From assembly GCA_013115135.1 (NCBI GenBank), contig JABANP010000066.1:62001-126000 (forward strand): a stretch of 64,000 bases of DNA. Direction: 5' to 3'. This DNA comes from Perkinsus olseni. Its lineage: Eukaryota > Perkinsozoa > Perkinsida > Perkinsidae. The notes under the pieces are model-generated. The model was not told the origin of the DNA, did no database searches, and saw only the letters and a program-made list of their open reading frames with translations. Below, piece after piece: positions 1 to 12,275 of this stretch; the first letter of the stretch is position 1, and every line of letters starts with the position of its first letter. Position numbers and translations under genes: made by a program.

Positions 1-3000
1 CCTCAGCTTCAAGAGTCAACTGGGGCGGTGGCATCGGATATCGGAGTGGAGCACCAATGAGGAGATACGGGCCACCGTCCCCTACGCTGGGGCCAAGGTC
101 TGCTGGGCCACACGACCAACAGGTAAAGTCCGCAGGGAGGCTTCCTCCTCAGTCACTCGCTGACTTCACTTCGAGAGCGATTTCATTCCACTTCCATAAG
201 TGGTTGGCGGCCGTTTAGTATGCTCACCCGTCAGGCCATCATCAATCAGCATTCATGATGACGGCGGGCACGGTGAACTTCGTGAACCCTCCAGAGTTCC
301 CCTACGCTAAGCTCTCCCTCACCACGACGATGACAGGAGCAGTGGCACCGGTCATCCTCACCTTCCAAGTAAGCCGTCGACGCCGCCGAACCATACCGAT
401 CGGGCGCTCAGGCCGGGTCATGGGAGTACAGCCTAAACGACGGTCCCATCACGCTGGTGCTGAGGTTCCGGGACGTGGTGGATGCTGTGCAGCCCCTATT
501 GACTGGTGAGCCCTGCCCGGTCTGCTCGTACCCTAGTCAACCCTTAGCCGACTATCGCCCCCGGTGGCCAGAGCCCCACAGGGCTCCCTGCGAGTGAGGA
601 GCTCCCTCGGGCTCAGATGAAGCAGAGTGGGTCGATGGGTGACCGAGCAGTGGGGGATGCTCCCTCCTCCTCTGGCAGGCGTCTGCGGGAAGATCTTCAC
701 GGAGCTGTGGTCCTCGGACGTCTCCGGGTTCCCCGTGCCAGCTGGCTGCTACTACAGCAAGACTTATCGTAACGACGGAGCTAACGAGAAGTTCTACAGA
801 GAGTACTACATCTCCTTCAACCCAAAGTACGCTGCCTCCGCTGGTGTGTCCGAGTGTGAGGCCCTCTCCATCGAGGTACGGCCTACGTCATGACTGCAGT
901 CCTGGCAAGACCAAGAGGGACCCTACGGAGGCATCGACTAAGCCCGCTGGGCCTCGACAAGCGCCCGCCGAGGGCCCGACTGAGTAAGCTGCCGCGTTCT
1001 TGTCTGTGGTGTGGGTCTAGGTCGTAATCTCAGGTACTGCACCTACCAAGTGGTCTTCCTAGCTTCCGTGAGTGAGTTGGTCACCAGCTCCACCCCAGTC
1101 ATGGACCTCTACTCGATTTGTCATGGCTGCGCTGGGTCGAAGTACAAGGTGGGTCTCAGAGCGAGCCAGGGAGTGCTCAGGGACAGCCGAGGCCTCACTA
1201 GGTCTTCGAGAAGTCCACGGTCTACCTCGACAGAGCTCCGACCGCCGCAGCGGGGTTCTCCGACTCCAACTTCAAGACGGGTGTGTTCGGCAAACAGCGG
1301 CTGCTGGCCGCGAGCGTGCATCGTTTTCTCAGGTGGCGGGTTCACCCTTACCAACGGTGATGAGGATAAGATACTCTCACTGAGCGCCTCCAATGTTCTC
1401 AATTTCCGTTTGGAGGGAGGCTCAGGAGCCAGCGCCATCAAGAAGGGTGGGTGGCTTCCGTGAGGATTCCCAGGCGACCCTGTAGCTGCCAGGTTCGACG
1501 GTACGCCTCATCCTGTCCCCGCTGACCCTGTGGCACTCGGGAAGTACATGCTTCGTGGGGTGCACGGCCGACCCACTGGTCAGCACGGCGGTGTGTGTCG
1601 GGTCCGAGATGACCTGTTCGATGGAGAGCTCGGTGGTGGCACAGCCCGGGATGGATGTGACCCCTGGGAGGCGGTAGGGCCGCTGCAAGCGCCCTGCCTC
1701 TGTGACTCGAGCCGGCCAGCAGGTTGAACGTGGTGAAGATCACCCTGCCGTCTAATTCCATGACGGACATCACCGCCGATGAGATGCACGACTTCACCCT
1801 GTCCGGCCTGACGCTGCCTGAGGGCGGCGCGGGCTGGTTCCCCACCAGGATTGGGGTGGAGATCAGCGAGGGGGCCACCGACCTCAAACCGGACTACACC
1901 ACCTCAGACGGTAAGCCACGAATCATCGTCATCAGTGAGACTTGACCACTTGTCCAGGTTTTATCTGGAAGGACCACAGTTCTCCCGGCTCCAACGCCCG
2001 CCTGCTCGTCACGGGATACTCGGGCTACGGCCCGGACCCCTTCGAGGAGGACACCTCCAACAAACTGGTGGTCCGCCTGCGATTCGCCGTACCCCTGTTG
2101 TCACTGGGCCAGACGAGTGCAGTGGATGTGAGCATCTTCGTACCTGATGAAGTTGGAGTGTCTTGTCGTACTACGGATGGCGCGGTCGTCCGAGATGACC
2201 TCGAGGTGAGCTCCAGCCAACGCTGAAGGATATTATTTTTATCGTCATTTCATCGACCACCGTGTCGAATATAATATTGGAAATTTATACCCTCCTGAAA
2301 ATTTCCATTTCGAAATTCGTACGCAACGATCGAGTAGTCGGAGAGGAACCGTAGTTGTCTTTATTCGCCTAGGGAGGTGCACTGTTAACCCAACAGGGTT
2401 AGTGTGGTGAGCTCTTGACCGCACCCTGCAGTTGATCAGTTCGATCCTTGAGCAGCACTGCGAGGGCACCCCTGCTCAGGTCTTCGATCACGATCTCGAT
2501 GATGATTACTACTACGATAACGTGAAGGGGTACTGGAGCGGCCTCACCGATGATGGCTCGTGGGAGTCTTCCTCGGCTAACGAGTGCATCTACTCATTCC
2601 GGAAAGGCCAGATGGTGCCTGTTAACACCACCGCCTACCTCACCTTGACGCTGGACAACCCGAGGGCTCCAATGAGACGCGATGATGCTGTTAATACCTG
2701 GTAGGACTAGTCCGTCGGCAAACGGTCCGACCTCGGGATCATAGACATGCGACTGATGTGCATGAGAGCTTTGAGTCCAACGAGCAGCTCAATCAGACTA
2801 GTACCGATGTAGCTTGGTTTGTTGCTGGTGGAACCGCTCAATAGTAGTGCAGCTAGGATCTTCGTAGCAACAGAAGTCCTTTGGCGCTCGGCGTGGTCTT
2901 CGACTCGCCCCACCACACCTGACTTCCATCACTTGTAGGTTCATCCAGATCGGAGGCAAGGGTTACTCAGATGCGAGCCCTCGGCGTATGGCCAAGATCC

Positions 3001-6000
3001 CCTTCACTGTAATCCCTCACAATTCTCCTGACGCCCGCTATTGGCAGCACAACGTGGCCGCCTTGGGAGAGCTAGCAGAGGTTACACTGCAGCCTCTGAG
3101 CTTCCAACCGGACGCCCTCACTTACGTGCGGGTCTTCTTCATGACGGCGACGGCTCCTAATAGACGGTCCAGGATTGTCATCGACGCTCCAGAGGGCTTC
3201 GACTTCGGTCTGGATTGTGACGTCCGCGACTTGCCCGGTCCGCAGTATGCTATCGTCGGCGCCACTAGGCAGGGCAAGACCAATCGGCTGAAGCTGGTGG
3301 AGAAGTGTGTGGGGTCGAAGTTCTCCTTGTCGACCCTGAGCAAGTCTGCAACCTACAACCGAGCGACGGTCGTGGTGGGAGGGGTTATGAAGGCTCTCAC
3401 TCGCTATGGCTTCCAGATGGGCGTTACACTGCCGCCGGGGAAGACGTACAAGTGAGCTCAGCAGGGGTCGGATCTAACCGTGTGAGTGGCCCTGCTTTGT
3501 CAGCCCGGACGTCCACAATTACGGCTGGCGCCTGTGGACCTACGACCAGTACGGTTATGGACTCGATGGGGCACGACCGTAAGGGGGAGGGAATGGCGAT
3601 GGCCTTTGAGGAGGATGGACCATTGTAGGTACATCGGCTTCAATAGGGAAGTGCCTGAGGCCAGCAGTAACTTCTACGACAAGGGCTTCGGCCTGTACGC
3701 TGATGAGATGAGGGGCATCGAGAATGGCGAGAATATCGTTGGTGAGACTTGCTCGGCTCGAGGAGGGCTGTCTTTTTCCCCTGCACTGATGTGAGATGCT
3801 GCTCCCTGTAATTATGCCACTGCGACCGACTTACGCTCATTATCACTATGTCTCAGCTCCCTCCGTCAAGATCACCAGCCTTCTGCCGTACACCGTCGCG
3901 GAGTCGAGTACTTGGCTAACATTCGAGCCCTTCGTCTTCTCCTTCGACTTCGTCTCCACGATGAGGCTCACTGCTCCCGTCGGGTAAGCTACGATTCCCC
4001 ACTGAACTCGCCAACAACCTCTCTCTGGCTGTTCACCCAAGGTACATCTGGGACAAGGGCACCTTCTTCCAGACCAGCAGCCCCTTCTCTGATGTCCAAT
4101 TTCCCGCTATGCCCGACACCGACAACGCAGGCGCCGACAACGAGTTGCTCTTTAGTGAGCTCATGTTCCAAGCCGGCAAGATGTGAGCTGACCTCCTCCG
4201 AAATGACCGGTTGGATGCTCCTCGCAGATACGGTTTTGCCGCGAAGGGCCGCATCCCGGACGTCTCGCCAACCGCCTCGACCAACGCCTTCTTCATCGAA
4301 ATAGGGTAGGCTTTCTCTTCGACCAGCTCGCTGCTACGCTGTGGTACATCCTAGGTACACCGCTCGACAAATCACGGAGCGCTACGCTTCGCTCGTCATC
4401 CCTGCGCCATTAGTGTCCAGCCTTATAGACTGTTCAGTGAGCTCGCTGGAGGTGCCCTGTCAGAGGACGTCACTCAGACTGTATCAGGTGTCGTACTTGT
4501 CCGCGAAGGAAGGGTACATAGCAAATCTGCTGGTGTTCTCCTTTCACATCGTGACACCTCTGACGGCTGGCGATGGCCTTATCATAAAGGGAGATGACAA
4601 TATCAAGGGCTTCACCTTCCAACAGGTGACCACCCTCGCGGCCTGTGTCACCACACGTAGCGACTATCCCCTGCTCATGACAGGTGTGTAACCCTGTTGA
4701 AGTTGAAGAGAGTCTGAAGCTCCCCGCTGGCGGCATCACCTGCAAGAGCATATACGAGCAGAGCGTACCACGCATCACCCTCACCGTCACTGATGAGCAC
4801 ACACTGCCCTCTGGTCTCTACAGGCTGGAGCTCCAGTCGGGCAATCCAGGTGAGCCGGTCGTCGGCCTCCTCGAACCAGTCGTAGTGGCGCCATCGCTGT
4901 AGACACTCCGAGGATAGCCGGCACATGGACGTTCGGGACGTACAAGAAGGTGTCCGACTTTCCCAACGTGGACCCTATCGACAAGAGTATGACCATCACC
5001 GGTTACGACGTGCTCCTTACTATGACTAAGGCCTTGATGGTCCCCCTGACCACCAGACAAAGTAGGGGCCTTGGCAGGACTTCTGTACGATAATGGTTTT
5101 CCCTCAGGGGCCCTTGCTGGGCGAGATGATAGGCCAGAGAAGATGAACAACATCGTAGTGGCCTTCAGGATCAGCAGCACGCCAACGTCAGAGCAGGACT
5201 TTGTCGGTTACCCTTCCGTTCTAGGTAGCGGGCTCACGTCTGCATCTCAGATCATACGGGCTCCGAGAGGGTTTGTTTTCGACGACGATTGTCTGCCTGG
5301 TATCGTTACGAACAGCAAGCAAGTATTTGGCCTCACAGTAAGCCGTCGTCATCATCATCACAGCATTATGGATGGCTCGTGATTAGGAGGAGTTCAATGA
5401 GAACCAATATAGAGTGTGGGACGACGAAGGGGCTCGTCCCCTGCTGTGCATCGGGGAGGGCCGGACGGCCTACCTTACCTTCTCGCTGGGCATCTACAGG
5501 GACTCCACTTACGCCTTCCGGTAGGACCTCCTGCTCTCCCCTCTGGCGTGAAGAAGTCAATTCTCGCAGATTCCAAGTGAAGAACCCGACAGTGACGCCG
5601 GAAGTAAATCTGTGGAGCCTCGAGTACAACGGCTTCGCCTCTTTCCCTCTGGAGGGGTTCAGCCTTTGGACCTTCACCGGCACAACTCTGAGTAAACTAA
5701 GACCGGATGGAACGCGTCAGAATGACCGTTCTCTCAGGTGCCGCCAGCAAGGGTACGACCAGTATCGTTGAGGATGGCCAGGAGGAGGACTCCACTGCAG
5801 GTAGGAGGTGGACGAACAGCTGATGGCTGCTAGTTGAGCTCAGTAGGCAACCCCGTCTCGGTCTCCTTCACGCCCACCAAGACTGTAGTCGGCAAGAACG
5901 ACTTCTCCCTTTCGGTGTCCGGGAATAGTAGAAGGCTTCAAATTAACGAACGGGCTAATGGAGGTAAGGGTGGTCAGCTCTGGAGGCAACGCACGGCAAA

Positions 6001-9000
6001 GGATCCCCCATTTGCGCCAGGCAAGATGGTCATCAACGCGCCGCCCACCTTTACCTTCTCGGACCCCTGCCATGTGATCCTTGCTACCGAGGACGAATCT
6101 ATTGTGTAAGTAACCAGGCTGCTCCTCGTCCAGTCTGTATAGCACTGGGCACAGAGGCCATTGTCAGGTTCACCGAGGGCACAGATTTCGAGTGCTCGGT
6201 TGCTACCGATGGTGACGGGAATCAGCAGCTAACTGTGGAGCTCATCGGTACCAAGAGCGTCCTGGTGAGCACCAGCAGCAAGGGAAGACGGGAGCATCAG
6301 CTTCCCTGACTTCAGGAAGCCATCACCTACGAGCTTACATTCTACGTGGTGAACCCGTTGGTGCCGCCGGACACAGTGGAGCCTTGGCTGCTCAAGAGCT
6401 ACGATATCGAGGGGAATGCCCTGGATGAGGTCCCCATACCCGGATACGAGTAAGTTGTACCTAGGGTTCTCCGTGTACAGCCGTACCATCATCCTCGGTG
6501 TCAAGAGATTCATCAACTTTAGTATCTTCGATATTCGCATGGCAGCCATTTGCAACGATGTAGACTGAGACACCAGAGGGAACGTTTCGATCAATTCTCC
6601 TAGCACGTGGATATTCGCTCGCTCTTACCAAAACGTGGGAGACCGAGTGGAACGATAGCGGTCTCGCTCAGCATCCCTGTCGGAGTCGGGTGTATCCATG
6701 GTGTACTATCATCCTCAGAGTGGTCGCCTCCATGAAGCGGTTCGAAGTCATAAACCCCTCCAACATCGTCAAAGGGAGCATTCAAGGTCCCCAACGTCGT
6801 CTTCAAGTCCATTTTCCCGGAACCCCTCATGGACGGCGACCTCATCGAGTTCACCGCTCCCGGAGGCTTCGACCTCCGCGGCTTGACCGCTGGCTCGTGC
6901 AACGAGTAAACCACTGCGCCTGTGTTCTGAATGGTCAGAGTCCATTCGCAGGTACGTGGCGTCGCCGTTGTTGACGACGAAGCCATCTTGCCAGTGCTCC
7001 AGCGTTGGCTGCAGCATGACTTTCGTTCTCAAGTACGACTGAGTTCGCTCCGTACCATCACATCGCCTCCTCTCAGCGAGGGGAGTACCCCTGCCTTGTC
7101 GCAAGGGGCCCTGCTGGAGTTCACAGTGTCTACTGTTAACCCTATCAAATCGCCCACATTGATGAGGTCGTTCTGGAAGGTCTCCCATACTAGGTAGGTG
7201 GTGCACGACCTCAACTTCCTCCTGCGAAGGCGTCTCACAGGGGATCCACAGTCCGAGCTGCGGACGGCACGAAAGGCTGGGAGGTGATCTCGCAGCTCAC
7301 TGGGGTCAGCGTAGACCTCGTCGGGGTCAACCAAGGGGCGAGCAGCTACTCAGACATCGACGTCACCTTCACCAGCGTCAGCGCAGCCAGGGTGTTGCGA
7401 GTAAGAATCTTTTCTCTTGAGGTGGTCGACTAAAGATTTTTTCCAGATAGAAGCAACGGAGCCCTCGGGCTTCGACTTCATGGATGCCCAAGTCGATCCT
7501 CCGATCCAGATGGTTCCGGTAAAGCTACCATGACACGGCCCTCGAGATTGCCCAGTCTCAGTTCGAACTCACGGATGAAGAGCTTGCAACGGAGGGCGCG
7601 ACCCGCTCATTCGTAGTCCTGTCCAACGTGAACATCTTCGTCGGTGCCGCTACTACAGTCAGGGTGTCAAATGTGAGGCCTAGCGTCGTTCGGAAGGGGG
7701 AGGCCGTAGTCTTAGGTCCGCCTAGGGGACGTGGGGGGTCAGTCAGTCTTCACGATCGAGACGTTCAAGGACCTTCTCAGCATGGACACTCTCATTGACG
7801 AGAGCAGAGGCTTCGACGAGGGCTTCAGCCTGCCCGGAAAGGTGCCGTCAGGAGGCCCTCAGGGACCCCTCGCTAGAACGCCCTTCATTCCCCGCATTCT
7901 CGAATCTTAGTGAGGGCGTTTCTATTGTCTTTGTCTCGGCCAGTGAATCATCCAGCAGGACTCGAGAGTGGGTTCTTCAGGTGATCGTCCTCGACGGAGA
8001 GGAGGACCCCTCGACAGCACCCCACCTCAGCAGTAAGGGAAGAGCCACGTCAAGGCGAGGGAAGAGGGCTCCTCATGCTCAGGCATGTTCGCGGAGCAAG
8101 CCTGGCTTTATCCTGTGAAGTCACTTCTGGCGGCTCGAGTTGACGAGGAGGCCAGGGCGGTGTTCTCGGTGAGGTTCACACAGGATGTAGGGTCTCCGCG
8201 TCGCTGGCCTGTTTGCACGCTGTTGGCTTCTCAGGTGTACGCTAAGGAGAAGCTCATCATTGGGGTAGAGATGGTGGTGCCTGAGGTCGTTACACCATCG
8301 CCATCCGAAGAGGGTGAGTAGGGCATGTTGTGGTATCCCGGATGGGTCTCTCAAGATGCCACCACGACGCCCATAGTGGTCGAAGCACCACCGCCTGTGC
8401 CGTACGAGCTGAAGAGCAAGAGTTTCATCGTGCGTGGCACATCCTCGGTGAGCCTGGTGCCAAGGCCCGGTCTGGCTGGATGGGCGACGCAGGTTCAGAC
8501 TGCCACTGCTGTGGACAAGGCCACGGGTAACATCGAATGCCTGCTCCTCGGCCACGACGGGGAGGTGGTGTTGAACACAGAGGAGACGTACGTCCGGGCG
8601 CCGATCGGCAACTTTGCTCGAGTGGATCTCCCAGTTACGAGATCATCATGACTGTTGTACCGAAGCCGGGTAAGCAGACCTGGAGGATGTACACTCAGAA
8701 GGCTGGCGAGGCTCTCCCGAGCAACACGAATGATGGCGGGACGCCGGGGTTCAGCCCGGTAAAGGACGCACGAGGGCCCAGCGGCGACACCTCTCTCTAT
8801 CAGGTCTTGGCTCTAGGCATGACGGTGACTCCCTTAAGGAAGCCACCGAGGGCGGAGATAGAGGTGGACCTCAAGTTCGATGTGAAGGGGCAAGAGATAT
8901 CGGTAACCAACCCCTGTAGTTGGCATGGTCGACCTGTAAGAGCTTCCTTGGCAGGCACTCACAGTGATCGCTCCAGAGGGCTTCAGTTTTCCACCCGAGG

Positions 9001-10664
9001 GATGCGGCCCGATGTGCTTCCCAGAAGGGGAATGGGCCAACACTGGGAGGCGCGTCGCGGTTATTCGCAGCACCGTTGGTAGGCGAGCCCGCCAGCCCCT
9101 CCAGGCCAGCTGGTCTGTTCGTCGTAGGAATTACCATCCCACCTCAAGTCACCAAAAGTCCAATACGGATCACGGCCATCACTCCCGACAGGAGCCCCGC
9201 CTCTCTTAAGTGGTTCTTCGAAGCTGCCGACCGCGGCGTGAGTCTCGAGAGGGCGCTGCTGATACTGGGTAACTTGAGCGTCTCTCAGGGCACGGCTTTG
9301 GGTTGGGCGGAGGGCGACGGCTTCGAAGTCGACCAGATGCGCAATGTGAAGCTGTCGTAAGTTGGCTGCCCTCCGCGGGGCTTATTGGCCGGCTCTCATC
9401 AGGTATGCCGGAATTTCGAGTGCCGTGGCGACAGAAGAGATCTTGGTGTGGTTCGCGCTGAGCTTCGACGTCTCGGCGGCCGGAGCTAGCCAGATCGTGG
9501 TCGTGCAGCCGAAAGAGTGAGTCCTAGGGCAGCCGAGGGCAGTCGGGACCCTGTTCTTCAGATACAAGCTGCGATGCTCTGACGCGGCTTTTGTGGTCCC
9601 TGTGTCCTTGCCTGGTGGGCATCCAGAATGCACGGAAGAGTATCCCCTCACATTAACCCTTAATAACGGGTAAGTATATCATCCACCGAGCGATGCACTT
9701 CCATGTCATTGTAGCACTTTGGACGTCGGGAGCTATGCATTCACAGTGAGGCTGCAGAACCCAGCAACCACGCCTGGGAACAACACGTTTGATGTCCTCG
9801 TTAAGAGCAGCGACGGAAAGGTGGGACTCCTCCTCCCGTGTAACCAGGCATCTCAACCCCTTCCAGGTTGTGGATGCAGCATTCGGTGTGCCTGGCTTGG
9901 AAATAGCGGCGGCGTACGTCGTGGACCCCTTCGTCTACTGGTCGTCCAGTATCCCAAGCAGCATGACTCGGGTCAGGATTGCCGCGAAGCTATTCGCTGA
10001 CCAACTTGGAATCTCAGATCACAATTGGCTTCGAAGTGAAGGCCAGTGTTGACACGTTCAAGGCGATTCTGATTACACTACCACCGGACTTCGTCCACCT
10101 CATTGGCAACCCCACCGAGATCATCAACGATAATAAGGACTTCCCGGTCGCCTCGGGTGAACATATTTGCCTGAAATTGCATAGTGAAGTCATTCGTTCA
10201 TGGCTGTGCAGGAACTGTTTGGGCCGACGTGAGCAATTCAAACAGAGTGAAGATTCTCATGGACGATACCACCGCTCTCACCGTAATACGCCCAGGGTAA
10301 GCCGAGTGCAGCTGAGAGGGTTTGGCTTCTCTGACTGTGCTCAGGAAGTACTCATGGACCTTCCCGATCCGTCTGCCGAGGGAACTACCGGGTAGAAATA
10401 TATGGTATATTTCTTTCTGTGGGAGTAGAGAATGCAACCAGCATGATGGGGATAACGTAGGTGGGGGAGGGCTCGGGTCATCGGACGAATATCTATCAGG
10501 TCATTATTGATCACCCTGTTCCTGGCTTCGATTTCTACGACGAGTCTCCTGTAACCGTCTTGAACACCGAGCCGGGCTCTGCCGCAACCCATAGCACCCC
10601 GCCAGACTCAGCTATTCCGCTTTCAACGATTATTGTTTTGTTCGCAGCGATTGTGTATTATTAA
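1..10664 (+). CDS. Giant secreted/surface repeat protein, 3' part (many exons)
   Basis: The gene enters the window already in progress and ends at a TAA near 10,664. It is read by joining exons of roughly 100-300 nt across short introns, for example the donor GGTAAGC at about 3,986 with the acceptor AAG|GTACATC at about 4,042. Translated exons share a recurring signature of a beta-strand-like stretch, then P-x-G-F-x-F, then Cys: APEGFDFGLDC (about 3,190), APRGFVFDDDC (5,263), APPTFTFSDPC (6,040), APGGFDLRG (6,857), EPSGFDF (7,455), APEGFSFPPEGC (8,974) and PVPGFDFYD (10,520). Units recur about every 0.7-1.5 kb. The C-terminus is a short spacer followed by a hydrophobic segment (STIIVLFAAIVYY), which suits a GPI-anchor signal or a terminal membrane helix. 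No enzyme domain is visible. I infer an extracellular adhesive or wall protein. The family is unnamed to me, and exon boundaries are only partly resolved. Confidence 0.7.
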
Positions 10665-11341
10665 ATTCATCTCATATATGAGGATTCACATGATTGTATG
10701 TATGATTGCTTAGCGGTTGTTACTACGCTTGGGAGGAGTTGAGTTGATAGTCACATACTCATGAGGGCCAGCACAGACTGAGGAAATCTCTCGACAAATA
10801 ACGCAGGATTCATGAGGACTCGAAGAACGCGAACGGATGGCGCAAAGAAGCCGATGACATCAAAAAGACGCCATTGAAGTTCGCAGAACTCCTGGGGCCG
10901 CCTGATTTGCCGTGTTCGTTTTCTACCTCAAGTTCACGCGCGCGCGACTTACAAGTACAGGTGAACTGTTGACCCCTTCAAAAACTCAAGCTTCATCGTT
11001 GAAATGAGAATCGTTGTTGGATGATGATGATATTGACAATGCATTCTATGGGGCACTGGGCTCAATTGGGGTTGTGCGCGGCACCATCTTCGGCAGGGAG
11101 TACCTAAGGGTGATTAAAGAGACTCGGCCGCACGACTGAGCCTACCTTAACAGAGCTTGAATTGCCACACCCTGGGCAGGAGGAACTCTGCATCGAATCG
11201 GCTCTCCCTCGGGAGAGGTAACCTCGATCTGAACCGACACATGCACCCTGTGATTAGAGTATTCATCGCTACCATCAGATGTCCTTTGTTCTGTCCAATC
11301 CTAGCATGGGAGCCTCCCCTCTGCAGATCCTTCCGCTGCAC
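10665..11341. other. Intergenic region
   Basis: This stretch lies between the stop of the giant repeat gene and the 3' end of the Gly/Tyr-rich gene on the opposite strand, so the two transcripts converge here. It contains AT-rich stretches just after 10,664 and no reading frame with recognisable protein features. I see no RNA gene or terminator that I can support. Confidence 0.5.
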
Positions 11342-12063
11342 TCAGCGCCTCCACGCCCGACATTGCTTCCGGATCACGGAAGTTAAGAGCCTGACGAGCT
11401 GGCGTGACGGAAGCGGAAGCGTGTTTCTCGCGTCTCCCACCAAGATTTGTCCAGCGCCCTTCCACCCCACTGAAAATTCATTAACCTTGGCCGGAGTGTC
11501 CCCTTCAGCTGGCTGTGTGAGGACAAGCTTCATCGGATTGTTACCGGAAGCCTAATGGCAAAGCACATGAAACGCACGAGTCAGGAGCGAGGCTGACCTC
11601 AGGGTTGCGCACGACGTTGCCGAAGTCGAGCTTGAGGCGGATGTTCTTTCCATTTGCCTGGGGGTCGGTATAGTAGAATTGATTGATGGGGAGTGCGGGC
11701 TTCGTGAAGCCGCCGAATTTGTTGCCGCTCCAACTCTTCTTATAGAAGGAGTTGCCGTTCCCGCCCGCCTTGTAGCCCTGACCGTTGCCGTAGCCTCCGT
11801 TACCGAATTTTTTTCTGATAGCCTCCGTAGCCGTAACTTTTCTGGTAGCCGCCGTTCCCATAACTCTTTTGGTAGCCGCCGTTACCATAGCTCTTGCCGT
11901 AATTGTTGCCATAACCTTGACTGTAGCCTCCATTGCCACTGCCGTTTCCACTCTGGCTGTAATAGGAGCACCGCCCTCCGCTGCTCACTGACAGCAGACG
12001 AGGGGCCGCCCTCTGAACGAGGCTCTTCGCACCGCCGACGGAATAAGACGTTGGGACCAACAT
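11342..12063 (-). CDS. Gly/Tyr/Asn-rich small protein with mitochondrial-like leader
   Basis: The likely start is the ATG at 12,061-12,063. It opens MLVPTSYSVGGAKSLVQRAA, which is rich in Ser/Ala/Arg with no acidic residue, as in mitochondrial presequences (inference). A low-complexity part follows, with repeats of the type SYGNGGYQK, then a more ordered C-terminal part (NQFYYTDPQANGKNIRLKLDFG). A 46-nt intron at 11,552-11,597 (GTCAGC...ATTAG, phase 0) joins RNPE to ASGNNPMKLV, and the frame then runs to a stop at 11,342. Near 11,805-11,815 a run of seven A on the coding strand breaks the frame; six A would keep it open. Gly/Tyr/Asn-rich tracts are common in RNA-binding or phase-separating proteins, but no RRM or other named domain is seen. 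Function unknown. Confidence 0.6.
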
Positions 12064-12275
12064 TGGAACTTTCCCCAACTACAAGAGACTTTACTTCCAC
12101 CTTCAACGCGAAAAAAAAGAGTTTTCATGAAATAAGGAGCCAGCATGAATAACTATGACTTCAACAGTGTACACATCACAGGTAGTATATACATCACAGG
12201 AGATCTGCTAACATGCTTCATGTTACTACTCGACCACACCATCATCAGAACATTTCATCGCTCTCGGTCAAGTCG

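Noticed and set aside
5346..5362. Short CAT repeat (His run) as a minisatellite or tag.
   Set aside because: Only a few units; it lies next to a GTAAGCC donor in the giant repeat gene and is probably intronic.
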